Shown: one piece after another, positions 1 to 6,931 of the stretch
How positions within the stretch are numbered: the first letter of the stretch is position 1
Layout of the letters: each line of letters starts with the position of its first letter
Origin: DASXUG01 sp964620425
GTDB lineage: Bacteria; Pseudomonadota; Gammaproteobacteria; Burkholderiales; Methylophilaceae
Length of the DNA stretch: 12,802 nucleotides
Reading direction: 5' to 3'
Assembly: GCA_964620425.1 (NCBI GenBank)
Contig: CAZUGV010000021.1
Span: 1-12,802 of the forward strand
Translations under genes and position numbers: made by a program
Notes under the pieces: generated by a model
What the model saw: the letters and a program-made list of their open reading frames with translations, nothing else
Database searches by the model: none
What the model was told of the DNA's origin: nothing

Positions 1-109
1 CTACGGCGCTGCTGATCCAGCTGCTGCTGCTGCTGAAATCACAGCTTTGGCACATGACAGTGCTAGTGGTGGCGGTGTATTCGGTTGGTTGAAAAAATTA
101 TTTAGCTAG
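1..109 (+). CDS. C-terminal end of an unidentified protein (partial)
   Basis: An open frame enters from the left edge (codons in phase from base 2) and stops at TAG 107-109. The visible tail is about 35 residues: an Ala-rich stretch encoded by a run of five GCT codons, then a Gly-rich hinge, then a short amphipathic or aromatic end reading GVFGWLKKLFS. A strong terminator 45 bp downstream supports this as a genuine gene end. The tail is too short and too low in complexity to assign a family, so no function is proposed. It is separated from hisB by a terminator and so is probably not part of the his operon. Confidence 0.6.
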   Translation, partial: YGAADPAAAAAEITALAHDSASGGGVFGWLKKLFS

Positions 110-153
110 TTTTTAAATAATTATTACTAGCTGTTAAGTAATTTTGAAATAAT

Positions 154-199
154 AAAAACCGCTACAAAACATGTTTATTTGTGTTTTGTAGCGGTTTTT
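154..199 (+). terminator. Intrinsic terminator between the upstream gene and hisB
   Basis: A perfect 17-bp inverted repeat has arms 154-170 and 183-199 around a 12-nt loop. The core is CCGCTAC/GTAGCGG, flanked by A-run and T-run ends, so the hairpin has a U-tract on either strand and could work bidirectionally. It would insulate hisB from upstream transcription. Confidence 0.9.
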
Positions 200-215
200 A
201 GTTTGTAGTAGTTTT

Positions 216-233
216 ACGTTAATGGATTAACGT
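216..233. promoter_or_regulatory. Perfect inverted repeat upstream of hisB, possible operator
   Basis: The sequence ACGTTAAT-GG-ATTAACGT has two exact 8-bp arms (216-223, 226-233) around a 2-bp spacer. It lies between the upstream terminator and hisB, about 60 bp before the ATG, where the promoter of the his run should be. There is no U-tract, so it is not a terminator. A dimeric regulator site is an inference. A weak -10 candidate (TAAGAT, 256-261) lies downstream, without a convincing -35. Confidence 0.45.
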
Positions 234-291
234 GTTTAACTTGTGTTTATTTTGTTAAGATTTATTACCTATTGAAAGTACGTCATTATTT

Positions 292-879
292 ATGCGTATT
301 GCAGAAGTTAGTCGTAACACCCTAGAAACTCAGATTTCAGTTTCTATCAATTTAGATGGAACAGGCGCATCCAGCTTTGAGACTGGTCTGCCTTTCCTCG
401 ATCACATGCTCGATCAAATTGCTCGTCACGGCATGATGGATATATCCGTCAAAGCCAAAGGTGATTTGCATATTGATGCACATCATACTGTAGAGGATAT
501 TGGCATCACCCTTGGTCAAGCGTTTATCAAGGCACTGGGTGATAAAAAAGGCATACGTCGCTATGGGCATGCTTACGTGCCACTGGATGAGGCTTTGTCG
601 CGCGTTGTTTTAGACTTATCTGGTCGCCCTGGGTTGGAGTTTTTTGTTGAGTTCACACGTGCGCGTATTGGTGATTTTGATGTAGATTTAATCCACGAGT
701 TTTTCCAAGGGTTTGTCAATCATGCCCTAGTGACTCTGCATATTGACAATTTGCGTGGCAATAATGCCCACCATCAGGCAGAAACAATTTTTAAAGCTTT
801 TGGTCGCGCTTTGCGTGTGGCCATTGAGCTGGATTCGCGCATGACTGGCATTATGCCATCAACTAAAGGTTCGCTATAA
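292..879 (+). CDS. hisB: Imidazoleglycerol-phosphate dehydratase
   Basis: This enzyme dehydrates imidazole glycerol phosphate to imidazole acetol phosphate, the sixth step of histidine synthesis, in the cytoplasm. The 195-residue product is the usual length of the stand-alone enzyme, without the phosphatase domain fused in E. coli HisB. The metal-binding signatures are both intact: HHTVED at residues 64-69 and HHQAE at 160-164, with FLDHML at 35-40. The ATG is preceded by a weak GAAAG ribosome site at 274-278, rather far from the start. It is the first gene after a terminator and a palindrome, so it appears to open the his transcription unit. hisG, hisD and hisC, which precede hisB in many betaproteobacteria, are not immediately upstream. 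Confidence 0.96.
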   Translation: MRIAEVSRNTLETQISVSINLDGTGASSFETGLPFLDHMLDQIARHGMMDISVKAKGDLHIDAHHTVEDIGITLGQAFIKALGDKKGIRRYGHAYVPLDEALSRVVLDLSGRPGLEFFVEFTRARIGDFDVDLIHEFFQGFVNHALVTLHIDNLRGNNAHHQAETIFKAFGRALRVAIELDSRMTGIMPSTKGSL

Positions 880-964
880 GCTATAAGGCGTTGGTTAATT
901 TATATATATTCAGCTTTGTATTTTCGCGACCTTTAGTATTTTCAGAAAATAATTCATTCAAATC

Positions 965-1609
965 ATGATTGATATTGCAGTAGTAGATTATGGAATGGGC
1001 AACTTGCGCTCGGTTTCTAAGGCGATTGAGCACGTAGCGCCCAACCTTTCTGTGGTCGTTACCAGTGACGCTAGTGAAATCAATGCGGCCAAACGCGTTG
1101 TTTTTCCTGGGCAAGGCGCAATGCCAGATTGTATGCGTGAGTTAGAAGCACGTGGTTTGCGTCAGTCTGTGATTGATGCCGCAGCCAATAAACCATTTCT
1201 CGGCATATGTATTGGGTTACAACTCTTATTTGAGCACAGCGAAGAAGGTGATGCGGCTGGTATTGGTATCTTGAAAGGGAATGTGAAACGCTTTCCCGTA
1301 GATAACATGCACGACACTGAAGGCGGCAAGCTCAAAGTGCCACATATGGGCTGGAATCGCGTATTTCAAACTAAATCTCATCCAATGTGGGCCGATATAG
1401 CAGAAGGTGAACGTTTTTATTACGTTCATAGTTATTTTGTTGAGCCTGAAGATCAATCTTTAATCGCGGGTCAAACGGAATACCCTAGAAAATTTACGGG
1501 TGCTGTAGCATGCGACAATATTTTTGCGGTGCAATTTCACCCAGAAAAAAGTCAGCATGCTGGCTTGCAACTTTTATCCAACTTTGTCCAATGGAACGGA
1601 CGTTCTTAA
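965..1609 (+). CDS. hisH: Imidazole glycerol phosphate synthase, glutaminase subunit
   Basis: HisH releases ammonia from glutamine and passes it to HisF, which uses it to close the imidazole ring; the two form a heterodimer. The 214-residue protein is a class I glutamine amidotransferase. The nucleophile is Cys82 in GICIGLQLL, and the partner residues are His192 and Glu194 in QFHPEKS. The oxyanion-region motif PGQGAMPDC lies at 48-56. It starts 85 bp after hisB, the largest gap in the his cluster, in AT-rich DNA with no clear Shine-Dalgarno. An internal promoter is possible but I cannot define one. hisA follows after 18 bp, and the partner hisF comes next. Confidence 0.96.
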   Translation: MIDIAVVDYGMGNLRSVSKAIEHVAPNLSVVVTSDASEINAAKRVVFPGQGAMPDCMRELEARGLRQSVIDAAANKPFLGICIGLQLLFEHSEEGDAAGIGILKGNVKRFPVDNMHDTEGGKLKVPHMGWNRVFQTKSHPMWADIAEGERFYYVHSYFVEPEDQSLIAGQTEYPRKFTGAVACDNIFAVQFHPEKSQHAGLQLLSNFVQWNGRS

Positions 1610-1627
1610 CTTAAACTTGATGAAATT

Positions 1628-2368
1628 ATGTTAATTATCCCTGCAATTGATTTAAAAGACGGCCACTGTGTCAGACTCAAACAAGGCGTGATGGAAGGCG
1701 CTACCGTATTCTCAGAAGATCCAGGCGCAATGGCGCGGCACTGGGTAGACCAAGGCGGCAAGCGTTTACACTTGGTGGATTTAAACGGAGCTTTTGCTGG
1801 CAAACCAGTCAATGCAGCGGCGATTAAATCTATCGTGAGTGCGGTAGGCGGTGATATTCCAATCCAGTTGGGCGGCGGCATTCGTGATTTAGAAACAATT
1901 GAAAAGTATTTAGACAGCGGCATTAGTTACATCATTATCGGCACAGCCGCTGTGAAAAGTCCTGGTTTCCTGCATGAGGCTTGCTATGCTTTCCCAGGTC
2001 AAATTATGGTGGGCTTGGATGCCAAAGACGGCAAGGTTGCAGTCGATGGCTGGTCTAAACTGACAGGTCATGATGTTATTGATTTGGCTAAAAAGTTTGA
2101 AGACTATGGTGTTGAAGCTGTGGTGTATACCGATATTGGACGTGATGGCATGCTAAGTGGTGTGAATATCGAGGCAACCGTAGCCTTAGCACAAGCGCTG
2201 ACTATCCCAGTGATTGCTAGTGGCGGACTCACCAATATGGATGATGTGCGTAAGCTATGTGAAGTCGAGTCTGAAGGCATTATGGGTGCAATTACTGGTA
2301 GAGCCATTTATGAAGGTACGATTGATTTTGCTGCAGCACAAGCATTGGCTGAAGAGTTGAACGGTTAA
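1628..2368 (+). CDS. hisA: ProFAR isomerase (phosphoribosylformimino-AICAR-P isomerase)
   Basis: HisA performs an Amadori rearrangement that converts ProFAR to PRFAR, the substrate of HisFH. The 246-residue protein is a phosphate-binding TIM barrel of standard length. Visible marks are the N-terminal PAIDLKDG with catalytic Asp8, the phosphate loop LGGGIRD at 81-87, the second catalytic Asp131 in GLDAKDG, TDIGRDGM at 168-175 and the second phosphate loop IASGGL at 196-201. The internal half-barrel repeat shared with HisF is evident from the paired Asp and Gly-rich loops. The stop overlaps the start of hisF by one base (TAATG), which suggests translational coupling. Confidence 0.96.
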   Translation: MLIIPAIDLKDGHCVRLKQGVMEGATVFSEDPGAMARHWVDQGGKRLHLVDLNGAFAGKPVNAAAIKSIVSAVGGDIPIQLGGGIRDLETIEKYLDSGISYIIIGTAAVKSPGFLHEACYAFPGQIMVGLDAKDGKVAVDGWSKLTGHDVIDLAKKFEDYGVEAVVYTDIGRDGMLSGVNIEATVALAQALTIPVIASGGLTNMDDVRKLCEVESEGIMGAITGRAIYEGTIDFAAAQALAEELNG

Positions 2369-3135
2369 TGAGTTTAGCCAAGCGAATTATCCCTTGCTTA
2401 GATGTGACTGATGGTCGCGTCGTCAAGGGTGTTAATTTCTTAGAGCTTCGTGATGCAGGTGACCCTGTTGAAATTGCACGTCGTTATGATGAGCAAGGGG
2501 CAGATGAGCTAACATTCTTAGATATTACTGCCAGCTCTGATAACCGCGGTCTAATTTTGCACATTATTGAAGAAGTTGCGTCACAAGTTTTCATCCCCCT
2601 TACCGTGGGTGGCGGTGTGCGCCAAGTTGAAGATGTGCGTCGCTTGTTGAATGCGGGTGCGGATAAGGTGAGCATCAATACCACTGCGGTATTGAATCCG
2701 CAAGTCGTGGAAGATGCTGCTAGTCGTTTTGGTTCGCAATGTATTGTAGTCGCAATTGATGCGAAAAAGGTAGATAACCAACCATTTGAGTGGGAGGTGT
2801 TTACGCATGGTGGTCGCAAGGCAACAGGGCTAGATGCCGTAGAGTGGGCAAGAAAAATGGTCGCCTTGGGTGCAGGTGAATTGCTGGTAACCAGTATGGA
2901 TAGAGATGGCACGAAAATCGGTTTTAATAATCCGCTCAATAAAGCGATTAGCGAAGCGGTAGATGTGCCTTTAATCGCCTCAGGTGGGGTCGGCAATCTT
3001 CAACATTTGGTGGATGGTGTGAAACTAGGCGGTGCCGATGCCGTATTGGCCGCAAGTATTTTTCACTATGGCGAATACACCGTCGAGCAAGCGAAACGCT
3101 ATATGCAACAAAATGACATAGAAGTTAGGCTATGA
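2368..3135 (+). CDS. hisF: Imidazole glycerol phosphate synthase, cyclase subunit
   Basis: HisF uses ammonia from HisH to turn PRFAR into imidazole glycerol phosphate and AICAR, the latter feeding purine synthesis. The 255-residue TIM barrel begins with the typical RIIPCLDV, holding catalytic Asp12, and has the second catalytic Asp131 in VAIDAKK. The phosphate-binding loops are VGGGVR at 80-85 and ASGGVG in the C-terminal half. The ATG shares its A with the hisA stop, and the TGA overlaps the hisI start by four bases (ATGA). The tight packing indicates one co-translated operon segment. Confidence 0.96.
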   Translation: MSLAKRIIPCLDVTDGRVVKGVNFLELRDAGDPVEIARRYDEQGADELTFLDITASSDNRGLILHIIEEVASQVFIPLTVGGGVRQVEDVRRLLNAGADKVSINTTAVLNPQVVEDAASRFGSQCIVVAIDAKKVDNQPFEWEVFTHGGRKATGLDAVEWARKMVALGAGELLVTSMDRDGTKIGFNNPLNKAISEAVDVPLIASGGVGNLQHLVDGVKLGGADAVLAASIFHYGEYTVEQAKRYMQQNDIEVRL

Positions 3136-3557
3136 GTGACAATTTAACTCAGCCAGACAAGGCAACTTGGTTAGACCAATCCACATGGTTAGATAAAGTC
3201 CAGTGGACTGCAGAAGGTCTAGTACCAGTGATTGCGCAAGAAGTCGGAACTGGAAAAGTCTTGATGTTTGCATGGATGAACCGTGAAGCATTACGCTTAA
3301 CCAGTGAGACAGGGCATGCCGTGTACTTTTCTCGCTCACGCAACAAATTGTGGCATAAAGGCGAAGAATCTGGACATACACAAATAGTTCATGAAATTCG
3401 TTTAGACTGTGATGAAGACGTGGTGTTATTATCCGTGGAACAAATTGGCGGCATCGCTTGCCACACAGGTCGGCACAATTGCTTTTTTCAGAAGCTAGTT
3501 AATAATGAATGGGTTACAGTTGAACCTATCATTAAAGACCCCAAAGAGATTTATTAA
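3132..3557 (+). CDS. hisI: Phosphoribosyl-AMP cyclohydrolase
   Basis: HisI opens the adenine ring of phosphoribosyl-AMP, the third pathway step, as a zinc-dependent dimer. The family core is complete: LMFAWMNREAL at 44-54, SRSRNKLWHKGE at 67-78, the Asp and Cys cluster LDCDED at 91-96, and zinc ligands Cys110 and Cys117 in GIACHTGRHNC. It is a single-domain protein, with hisE as a separate gene rather than a HisIE fusion. The N-terminus is about ten residues longer than usual and contains two similar blocks, ATWLDQ and STWLDK, that look like a short in-frame duplication. The start overlaps the hisF stop by four bases. Confidence 0.95.
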   Translation: MSDNLTQPDKATWLDQSTWLDKVQWTAEGLVPVIAQEVGTGKVLMFAWMNREALRLTSETGHAVYFSRSRNKLWHKGEESGHTQIVHEIRLDCDEDVVLLSVEQIGGIACHTGRHNCFFQKLVNNEWVTVEPIIKDPKEIY

Positions 3558-3875
3558 TTGAACGATATTTTAAACCGATTGGCGGATTTGCTAGAGCAGC
3601 GCAAAAGTGCTGACCCAACGACTTCGTACGTGGCAAAGCTTTACAGCAAAGGCATTGACAGCATTTTAAAAAAGGTCGGTGAAGAAGCTACTGAAACCGT
3701 CATTGCTGCCAAGGGTGGTAAGCGCGAAGAAATTATCTACGAAACGGCTGATTTATGGTTTCATACTTTAGTCATGCTAAGCCACGCCAATATTAAACCG
3801 CAGGAAGTCTTGGATGAACTCGCAAGGCGCGAGGGGCTATCGGGCATTGTTGAGAAAGAGAATCGAACAAAATGA
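3558..3875 (+). CDS. hisE: Phosphoribosyl-ATP pyrophosphatase
   Basis: HisE hydrolyses phosphoribosyl-ATP to phosphoribosyl-AMP, the second step, just before HisI. The all-alpha 105-residue product belongs to the MazG-like nucleotide pyrophosphohydrolase fold. The conserved stretch runs from SADPTTSYVAKL through KKVGEEATETVIAA (38-51, metal-binding Glu cluster) to ETADLWFH (62-69). The start is a TTG directly after the hisI TAA, with an AAAGAG ribosome site at 3543-3548 nine bases upstream. No in-frame ATG fits the conserved N-terminus. The TGA stop overlaps the next start by four bases (ATGA). Confidence 0.94.
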   Translation: MNDILNRLADLLEQRKSADPTTSYVAKLYSKGIDSILKKVGEEATETVIAAKGGKREEIIYETADLWFHTLVMLSHANIKPQEVLDELARREGLSGIVEKENRTK

Positions 3876-4210
3876 GCGCAGACTGTATTTTTTGTAAAAT
3901 TGTAGCGGGTTCAATCCCCAGCAAAAAAATTTACGAAGATGACGATGTGGTAGCGTTTCATGACATCCATCCGATTGCACCAGTACATTTCTTAATTGTG
4001 CCAAAGTTACATATTGAAAGCTTGGCGAGTTGTGAAGAATCGCATCAAACATTACTAGGAAAAATGCTATTGCTCGCACCCAAACTGGCGGCAGAGCAAG
4101 GGTTAAAGGGCTTTCGCACCATGATAAACACTGGTCGTGAAGGCGGGCAGGAAGTGTTTCATATTCATATTCACGTATTTGGCGGCGGTAGTTCGTTGCC
4201 TAAAACTTAG
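3872..4210 (+). CDS. hinT: HIT-family (histidine triad) nucleotide hydrolase, HinT-like
   Basis: Proteins of this branch hydrolyse AMP-linked phosphoramidates; the physiological substrate in bacteria is not settled. The 112-residue sequence carries the triad HIHIHVFGG at 97-105 (His97, His99, His101). The N-terminus DCIFCKIVAGSIPSK is typical of HinT proteins, with Cys5 and Cys8 that may bind zinc in this subgroup. It overlaps hisE by four bases and lies just ahead of tatA. The his-HIT-tat order is common in betaproteobacteria, so co-transcription is expected although no direct pathway link is known. The gene symbol rests on family resemblance. Confidence 0.9.
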   Translation: MSADCIFCKIVAGSIPSKKIYEDDDVVAFHDIHPIAPVHFLIVPKLHIESLASCEESHQTLLGKMLLLAPKLAAEQGLKGFRTMINTGREGGQEVFHIHIHVFGGGSSLPKT

Positions 4211-4219
4211 GAGTAAGTC

Positions 4220-4438
4220 ATGGGTTCATTTAGCATTTGGCATTGGTTAATTGTTTTAGTCATTGTTGTCTTAGTGTTTGGTACAAAAAAGCTTCGCAAC
4301 GTCGGTAGCGATGTTGGCGGGGCAGTTAAAAACTTTAAAGATGCGATGAATGATGGCAAACAGAACGAAAAAATTGCTGATACTGTTGCCACTGGCAATA
4401 CCGTAGAAGGCGAAGTCACCCAGAAAACCAAGCAATAA
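4220..4438 (+). CDS. tatA: Sec-independent translocase subunit TatA
   Basis: TatA multimerises to form the transport passage for folded proteins carrying twin-arginine signals. The 72-residue protein has one N-terminal membrane helix (about residues 5-20) with the hinge FGTKKL at 20-25, then an amphipathic helix around SDVGGAVKNFKDAM and a charged tail. The Shine-Dalgarno AGGAG (4209-4213) overlaps the stop of the HIT gene and is well spaced. It is the first of three adjacent tat genes. Length and the absence of the TatB-type tail separate it from TatB. Confidence 0.95.
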   Translation: MGSFSIWHWLIVLVIVVLVFGTKKLRNVGSDVGGAVKNFKDAMNDGKQNEKIADTVATGNTVEGEVTQKTKQ

Positions 4439-4456
4439 GAATTTTGGGTATCTGCT

Positions 4457-4855
4457 GTGTTTGATGTTGCGTTTTCTGAGCTAGTCGTCATTGCGATAGT
4501 CGCATTGATAGTGATTGGCCCAGAAAAACTGCCTAAAGTTGCTAGAACGCTAGGCTTCTTGGCAGGCCGTATGCAGCGTTATGTAAGCAATGTAAAGGCA
4601 GACATTGAGCGTGAAATGCAATTTGAGGATCTGCAAAAACTACAGCAAGAAATCAAAGAAAATGTAATGGCGGGCAAGGCGCAATTTGTGCAAGCAACCG
4701 AGCAAGCGGAACATAGCATTCACCAAGAATTAAATACCATTCAGCAAGCAGTAACTAACGCGCAAGATGTATCCACTTCCGCGAGCCTTGCAGATGGTAC
4801 TAATGTTAACGAGTTAGCCTCAACCACTTCTGCCAGCGACGCCAAACTGAATTAA
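4457..4855 (+). CDS. tatB: Sec-independent translocase subunit TatB
   Basis: TatB forms the receptor complex with TatC that recognises twin-arginine signal peptides. The 132-residue protein opens with MFDVAFSELVVIAIVALIVI, the characteristic TatB membrane helix with an early acidic residue, then GPEKLPKVARTLG. A long charged amphipathic region and a Ser/Thr/Ala-rich, probably disordered, tail follow. The start is GTG at 4457, chosen because the conserved FDVAFSEL begins at once after it. No strong ribosome site is visible in the 18-bp gap from tatA. Confidence 0.94.
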   Translation: MFDVAFSELVVIAIVALIVIGPEKLPKVARTLGFLAGRMQRYVSNVKADIEREMQFEDLQKLQQEIKENVMAGKAQFVQATEQAEHSIHQELNTIQQAVTNAQDVSTSASLADGTNVNELASTTSASDAKLN

Positions 4856-4861
4856 CCTATT

Positions 4862-5605
4862 GTGAACCTATCTCCGTCATTTATTTCACACTTAATCGAA
4901 CTGCGTGATCGCTTACTGCGTGCAGTAATTGTATTTGTGGTGGTGTTGGTCTGTTTGCTACCATTTGCAAATCAGGTTTACACCCTGTTAGCGCAACCGT
5001 TATTGTCCCAATTGCCTGTTGGAGGACAAATGATTGCAACAGGTGTAACGACACCATTTTTTGTGCCCATGAAGGTGGCAATGTTGGCTGCAATGTTGCT
5101 TACTTTGCCGCATAGCTTGTATCAACTATGGGCGTTTGTTGCTCCAGGGTTGTATTTACATGAGCGTCGATTTATTGGTCCACTAGTGGTTGCCAGCACC
5201 ATGCTTTTTTTTGCGGGAATGTCGTTTGCTTACTTCGCCGTGTTTCCTGTAATTTTTGGTTTCATTGCGCATACCGCTCCAATCGGTGTCGCGGTAATGA
5301 CAGATATTGGCAATTATCTTGATTTCGTGATCAGCTTATTTGTTGCATTTGGCATAGCCTTTGAAGTGCCCATTGCTGTGGTTGTGCTAGTGCATTTGGG
5401 TGTGGTAGATATTAAAACATTAAAAGAAATACGCTCTTATGTGATTGTGGCTGCGTTTGTAATTGGAGCCATTTTTACGCCGCCAGATGTGGTTTCACAG
5501 ATTATGTTAGCAGTCCCTTTATGGTTGCTATATGAGGCGGGAATTTTAGCCGCTGGGCTTATTGAGCCAAAGCCGCAATCTGTGATTATGCCTCCTAGGC
5601 AATAA
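4862..5605 (+). CDS. tatC: Sec-independent translocase subunit TatC
   Basis: TatC is the polytopic inner-membrane receptor that binds the twin-arginine motif. The 247-residue sequence shows six hydrophobic segments. It has the conserved N-terminal cytoplasmic signature SHLIELRDRL (residues 9-18, including Glu13 and Arg15) and the later FGIAFEVP motif with its conserved Glu. The start is a GTG, six bases after the tatB stop, with no obvious Shine-Dalgarno, so coupling to tatB translation is likely. It ends the plus-strand run and faces the minus-strand protease gene across 144 bp. Confidence 0.95.
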   Translation: MNLSPSFISHLIELRDRLLRAVIVFVVVLVCLLPFANQVYTLLAQPLLSQLPVGGQMIATGVTTPFFVPMKVAMLAAMLLTLPHSLYQLWAFVAPGLYLHERRFIGPLVVASTMLFFAGMSFAYFAVFPVIFGFIAHTAPIGVAVMTDIGNYLDFVISLFVAFGIAFEVPIAVVVLVHLGVVDIKTLKEIRSYVIVAAFVIGAIFTPPDVVSQIMLAVPLWLLYEAGILAAGLIEPKPQSVIMPPRQ

Positions 5606-5613
5606 CGGATAAT

Positions 5614-5676
5614 GTACAAAAGCCACTATCCTTGTGAAGAGTGATTTTATTTGCTTGTAGCATGCGGCTTCTGTAC
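5614..5676. terminator. Imperfect inverted repeat in the tatC/protease convergent gap
   Basis: Arms GTACAAAAGCC (5614-5624) and GGCTTCTGTAC (5666-5676) pair over 11 positions with one mismatch, around a 41-nt interior. The place between two convergent genes suits a shared transcription end, but the loop is long and there is no clean U-tract. I regard the terminator role as tentative. Confidence 0.3.
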
Positions 5677-5749
5677 TGATTGTTTAGGAGTTGCAACCGA
5701 ATAAACTGGTTTTTAATAGTAAACTTTGCAACTGCAGTTAGCCAAAAGA

Positions 5750-6898
5750 CTACTCTTTTTCTGGCAATGGTTTGGGACGTCTACCAATCAACACCCCAAC
5801 ATCTAATTGTTTCTGGGCGCGCTCAATCCTCAAAGTGGCTTGTTTGTTTGGTTTAAGCTCTGAGATGATATTGAGCATGCTTGAGCTGTCTAAAACGGGT
5901 TGGCCATTAATGGCAACGAGAATATCTCCTGATTTTAAGCCAGCACTTTCAGCAGGACTGCCTAAAACAACCCCGGCTATTAACGACCCTTGTGTTTTCC
6001 CAAGTTTGAATGAGTCCGCCAGCTCTGGGGTAATATCTTGAGCTTCAATGCCAATCCATCCACGCGTAACGCTACCTTGGCGAACAATTTGCTCCATCAC
6101 TTGTTTTGCTATGCTGACAGGAATGGCAAAACCAATGCCCATGGAACCTCCACTGCGGGAGTAAATTGCACTATTGATGCCAACTAAATTACCGTCAGTA
6201 TCAATCAGTGCACCACCTGAGTTGCCTGGGTTGATCGGTGCATCGGTTTGAATAAAGTTTTCAAATGTATTAATTCCTAAATGATTGCGACCTAATGCAC
6301 TAATAATACCTTGTGTAACGGTTTGACCTACGCCAAATGGATTGCCAATTGCAAGCACAATGTCGCCAACTTTATTTTTACTCGGATCTGCAAAGGTAAT
6401 TGACGGTAAATTTTTTAAATTGACTTTTAAAACTGCAATGTCGGTGTCTGGATCTGTGCCAACGACGCGAGCCGGGACTGATCTTCCATCAGCAAATGCC
6501 ACTTCAATTTCATCGGCCGCATCGACCACATGCTGGTTAGTTAAGATTAAGCCTTGCTCGCTCACAATCACGCCCGAACCTAGGCTATTTTCCCTTTGCG
6601 GTAGATCATCTAATTGATCCCCAAAAAAACGGCGTAATATTGGGTCTTCCAGCAGTTGTTGGTGAGGGTTATCTTGCACTTTTTTGCTTGTGAATATGTA
6701 TACAACTGAGGGCATGGCTTTTAGGGCGGCTGTGCTATATGAGCCGATGCTTGCAGCCGTTGGTGTCGCAGGCGCTTGCGTTACTACCACATTATTTTCT
6801 TTTTTATCAAGTAATTGCGGATAAAATAGTTGGGCTACGAATAGCGCAGCAAGACAAACAGTGACGGATTGTGCAAAAATTAGCCAAAGCTTTTTCAT
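5750..6898 (-). CDS. degS: Membrane-anchored HtrA-family serine protease, DegS/AlgW-like
   Basis: This is an S1C (trypsin-like) envelope protease with one PDZ domain. From the chosen start it has 382 residues: a short basic N-terminus, a membrane segment at about 4-27 with no clear signal-peptidase site (so likely an anchor), a low-complexity linker, the protease domain with catalytic His123 (TNQHVV), Asp153 (DTDIAV) and Ser227 (NPGNSGGA), and a PDZ domain at about 280-370. One PDZ plus an anchor matches DegS and AlgW, which start the RseA/MucA cleavage cascade in envelope stress; that role here is inferred. The start is placed at the MKKLW methionine. An in-frame ATG 16 codons upstream (6946) would overlap the divergent NIF3 gene and precedes an unlikely leader. 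Confidence 0.88.
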   Translation of the reverse strand: MKKLWLIFAQSVTVCLAALFVAQLFYPQLLDKKENNVVVTQAPATPTAASIGSYSTAALKAMPSVVYIFTSKKVQDNPHQQLLEDPILRRFFGDQLDDLPQRENSLGSGVIVSEQGLILTNQHVVDAADEIEVAFADGRSVPARVVGTDPDTDIAVLKVNLKNLPSITFADPSKNKVGDIVLAIGNPFGVGQTVTQGIISALGRNHLGINTFENFIQTDAPINPGNSGGALIDTDGNLVGINSAIYSRSGGSMGIGFAIPVSIAKQVMEQIVRQGSVTRGWIGIEAQDITPELADSFKLGKTQGSLIAGVVLGSPAESAGLKSGDILVAINGQPVLDSSSMLNIISELKPNKQATLRIERAQKQLDVGVLIGRRPKPLPEKE

Positions 6899-6931
6899 GT
6901 AAATTAAATCTTTGTAATTAGAAACTAGAGA

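Noticed and set aside
12..40. GCT trinucleotide run as a possible simple-sequence phase-variation tract
   Set aside because: Only five uninterrupted GCT units, in frame, encoding an Ala-rich tail; a unit change would not shift the frame.
873..887. Overlapping direct repeat GCTATAAG at the hisB stop
   Set aside because: Too short and too AT-rich to support a functional claim.
2484..2996. 170-codon minus-strand open frame
   Set aside because: It is fully antisense to hisF, whose catalytic motifs are intact; Ser/Thr-rich composition is typical of a shadow frame.
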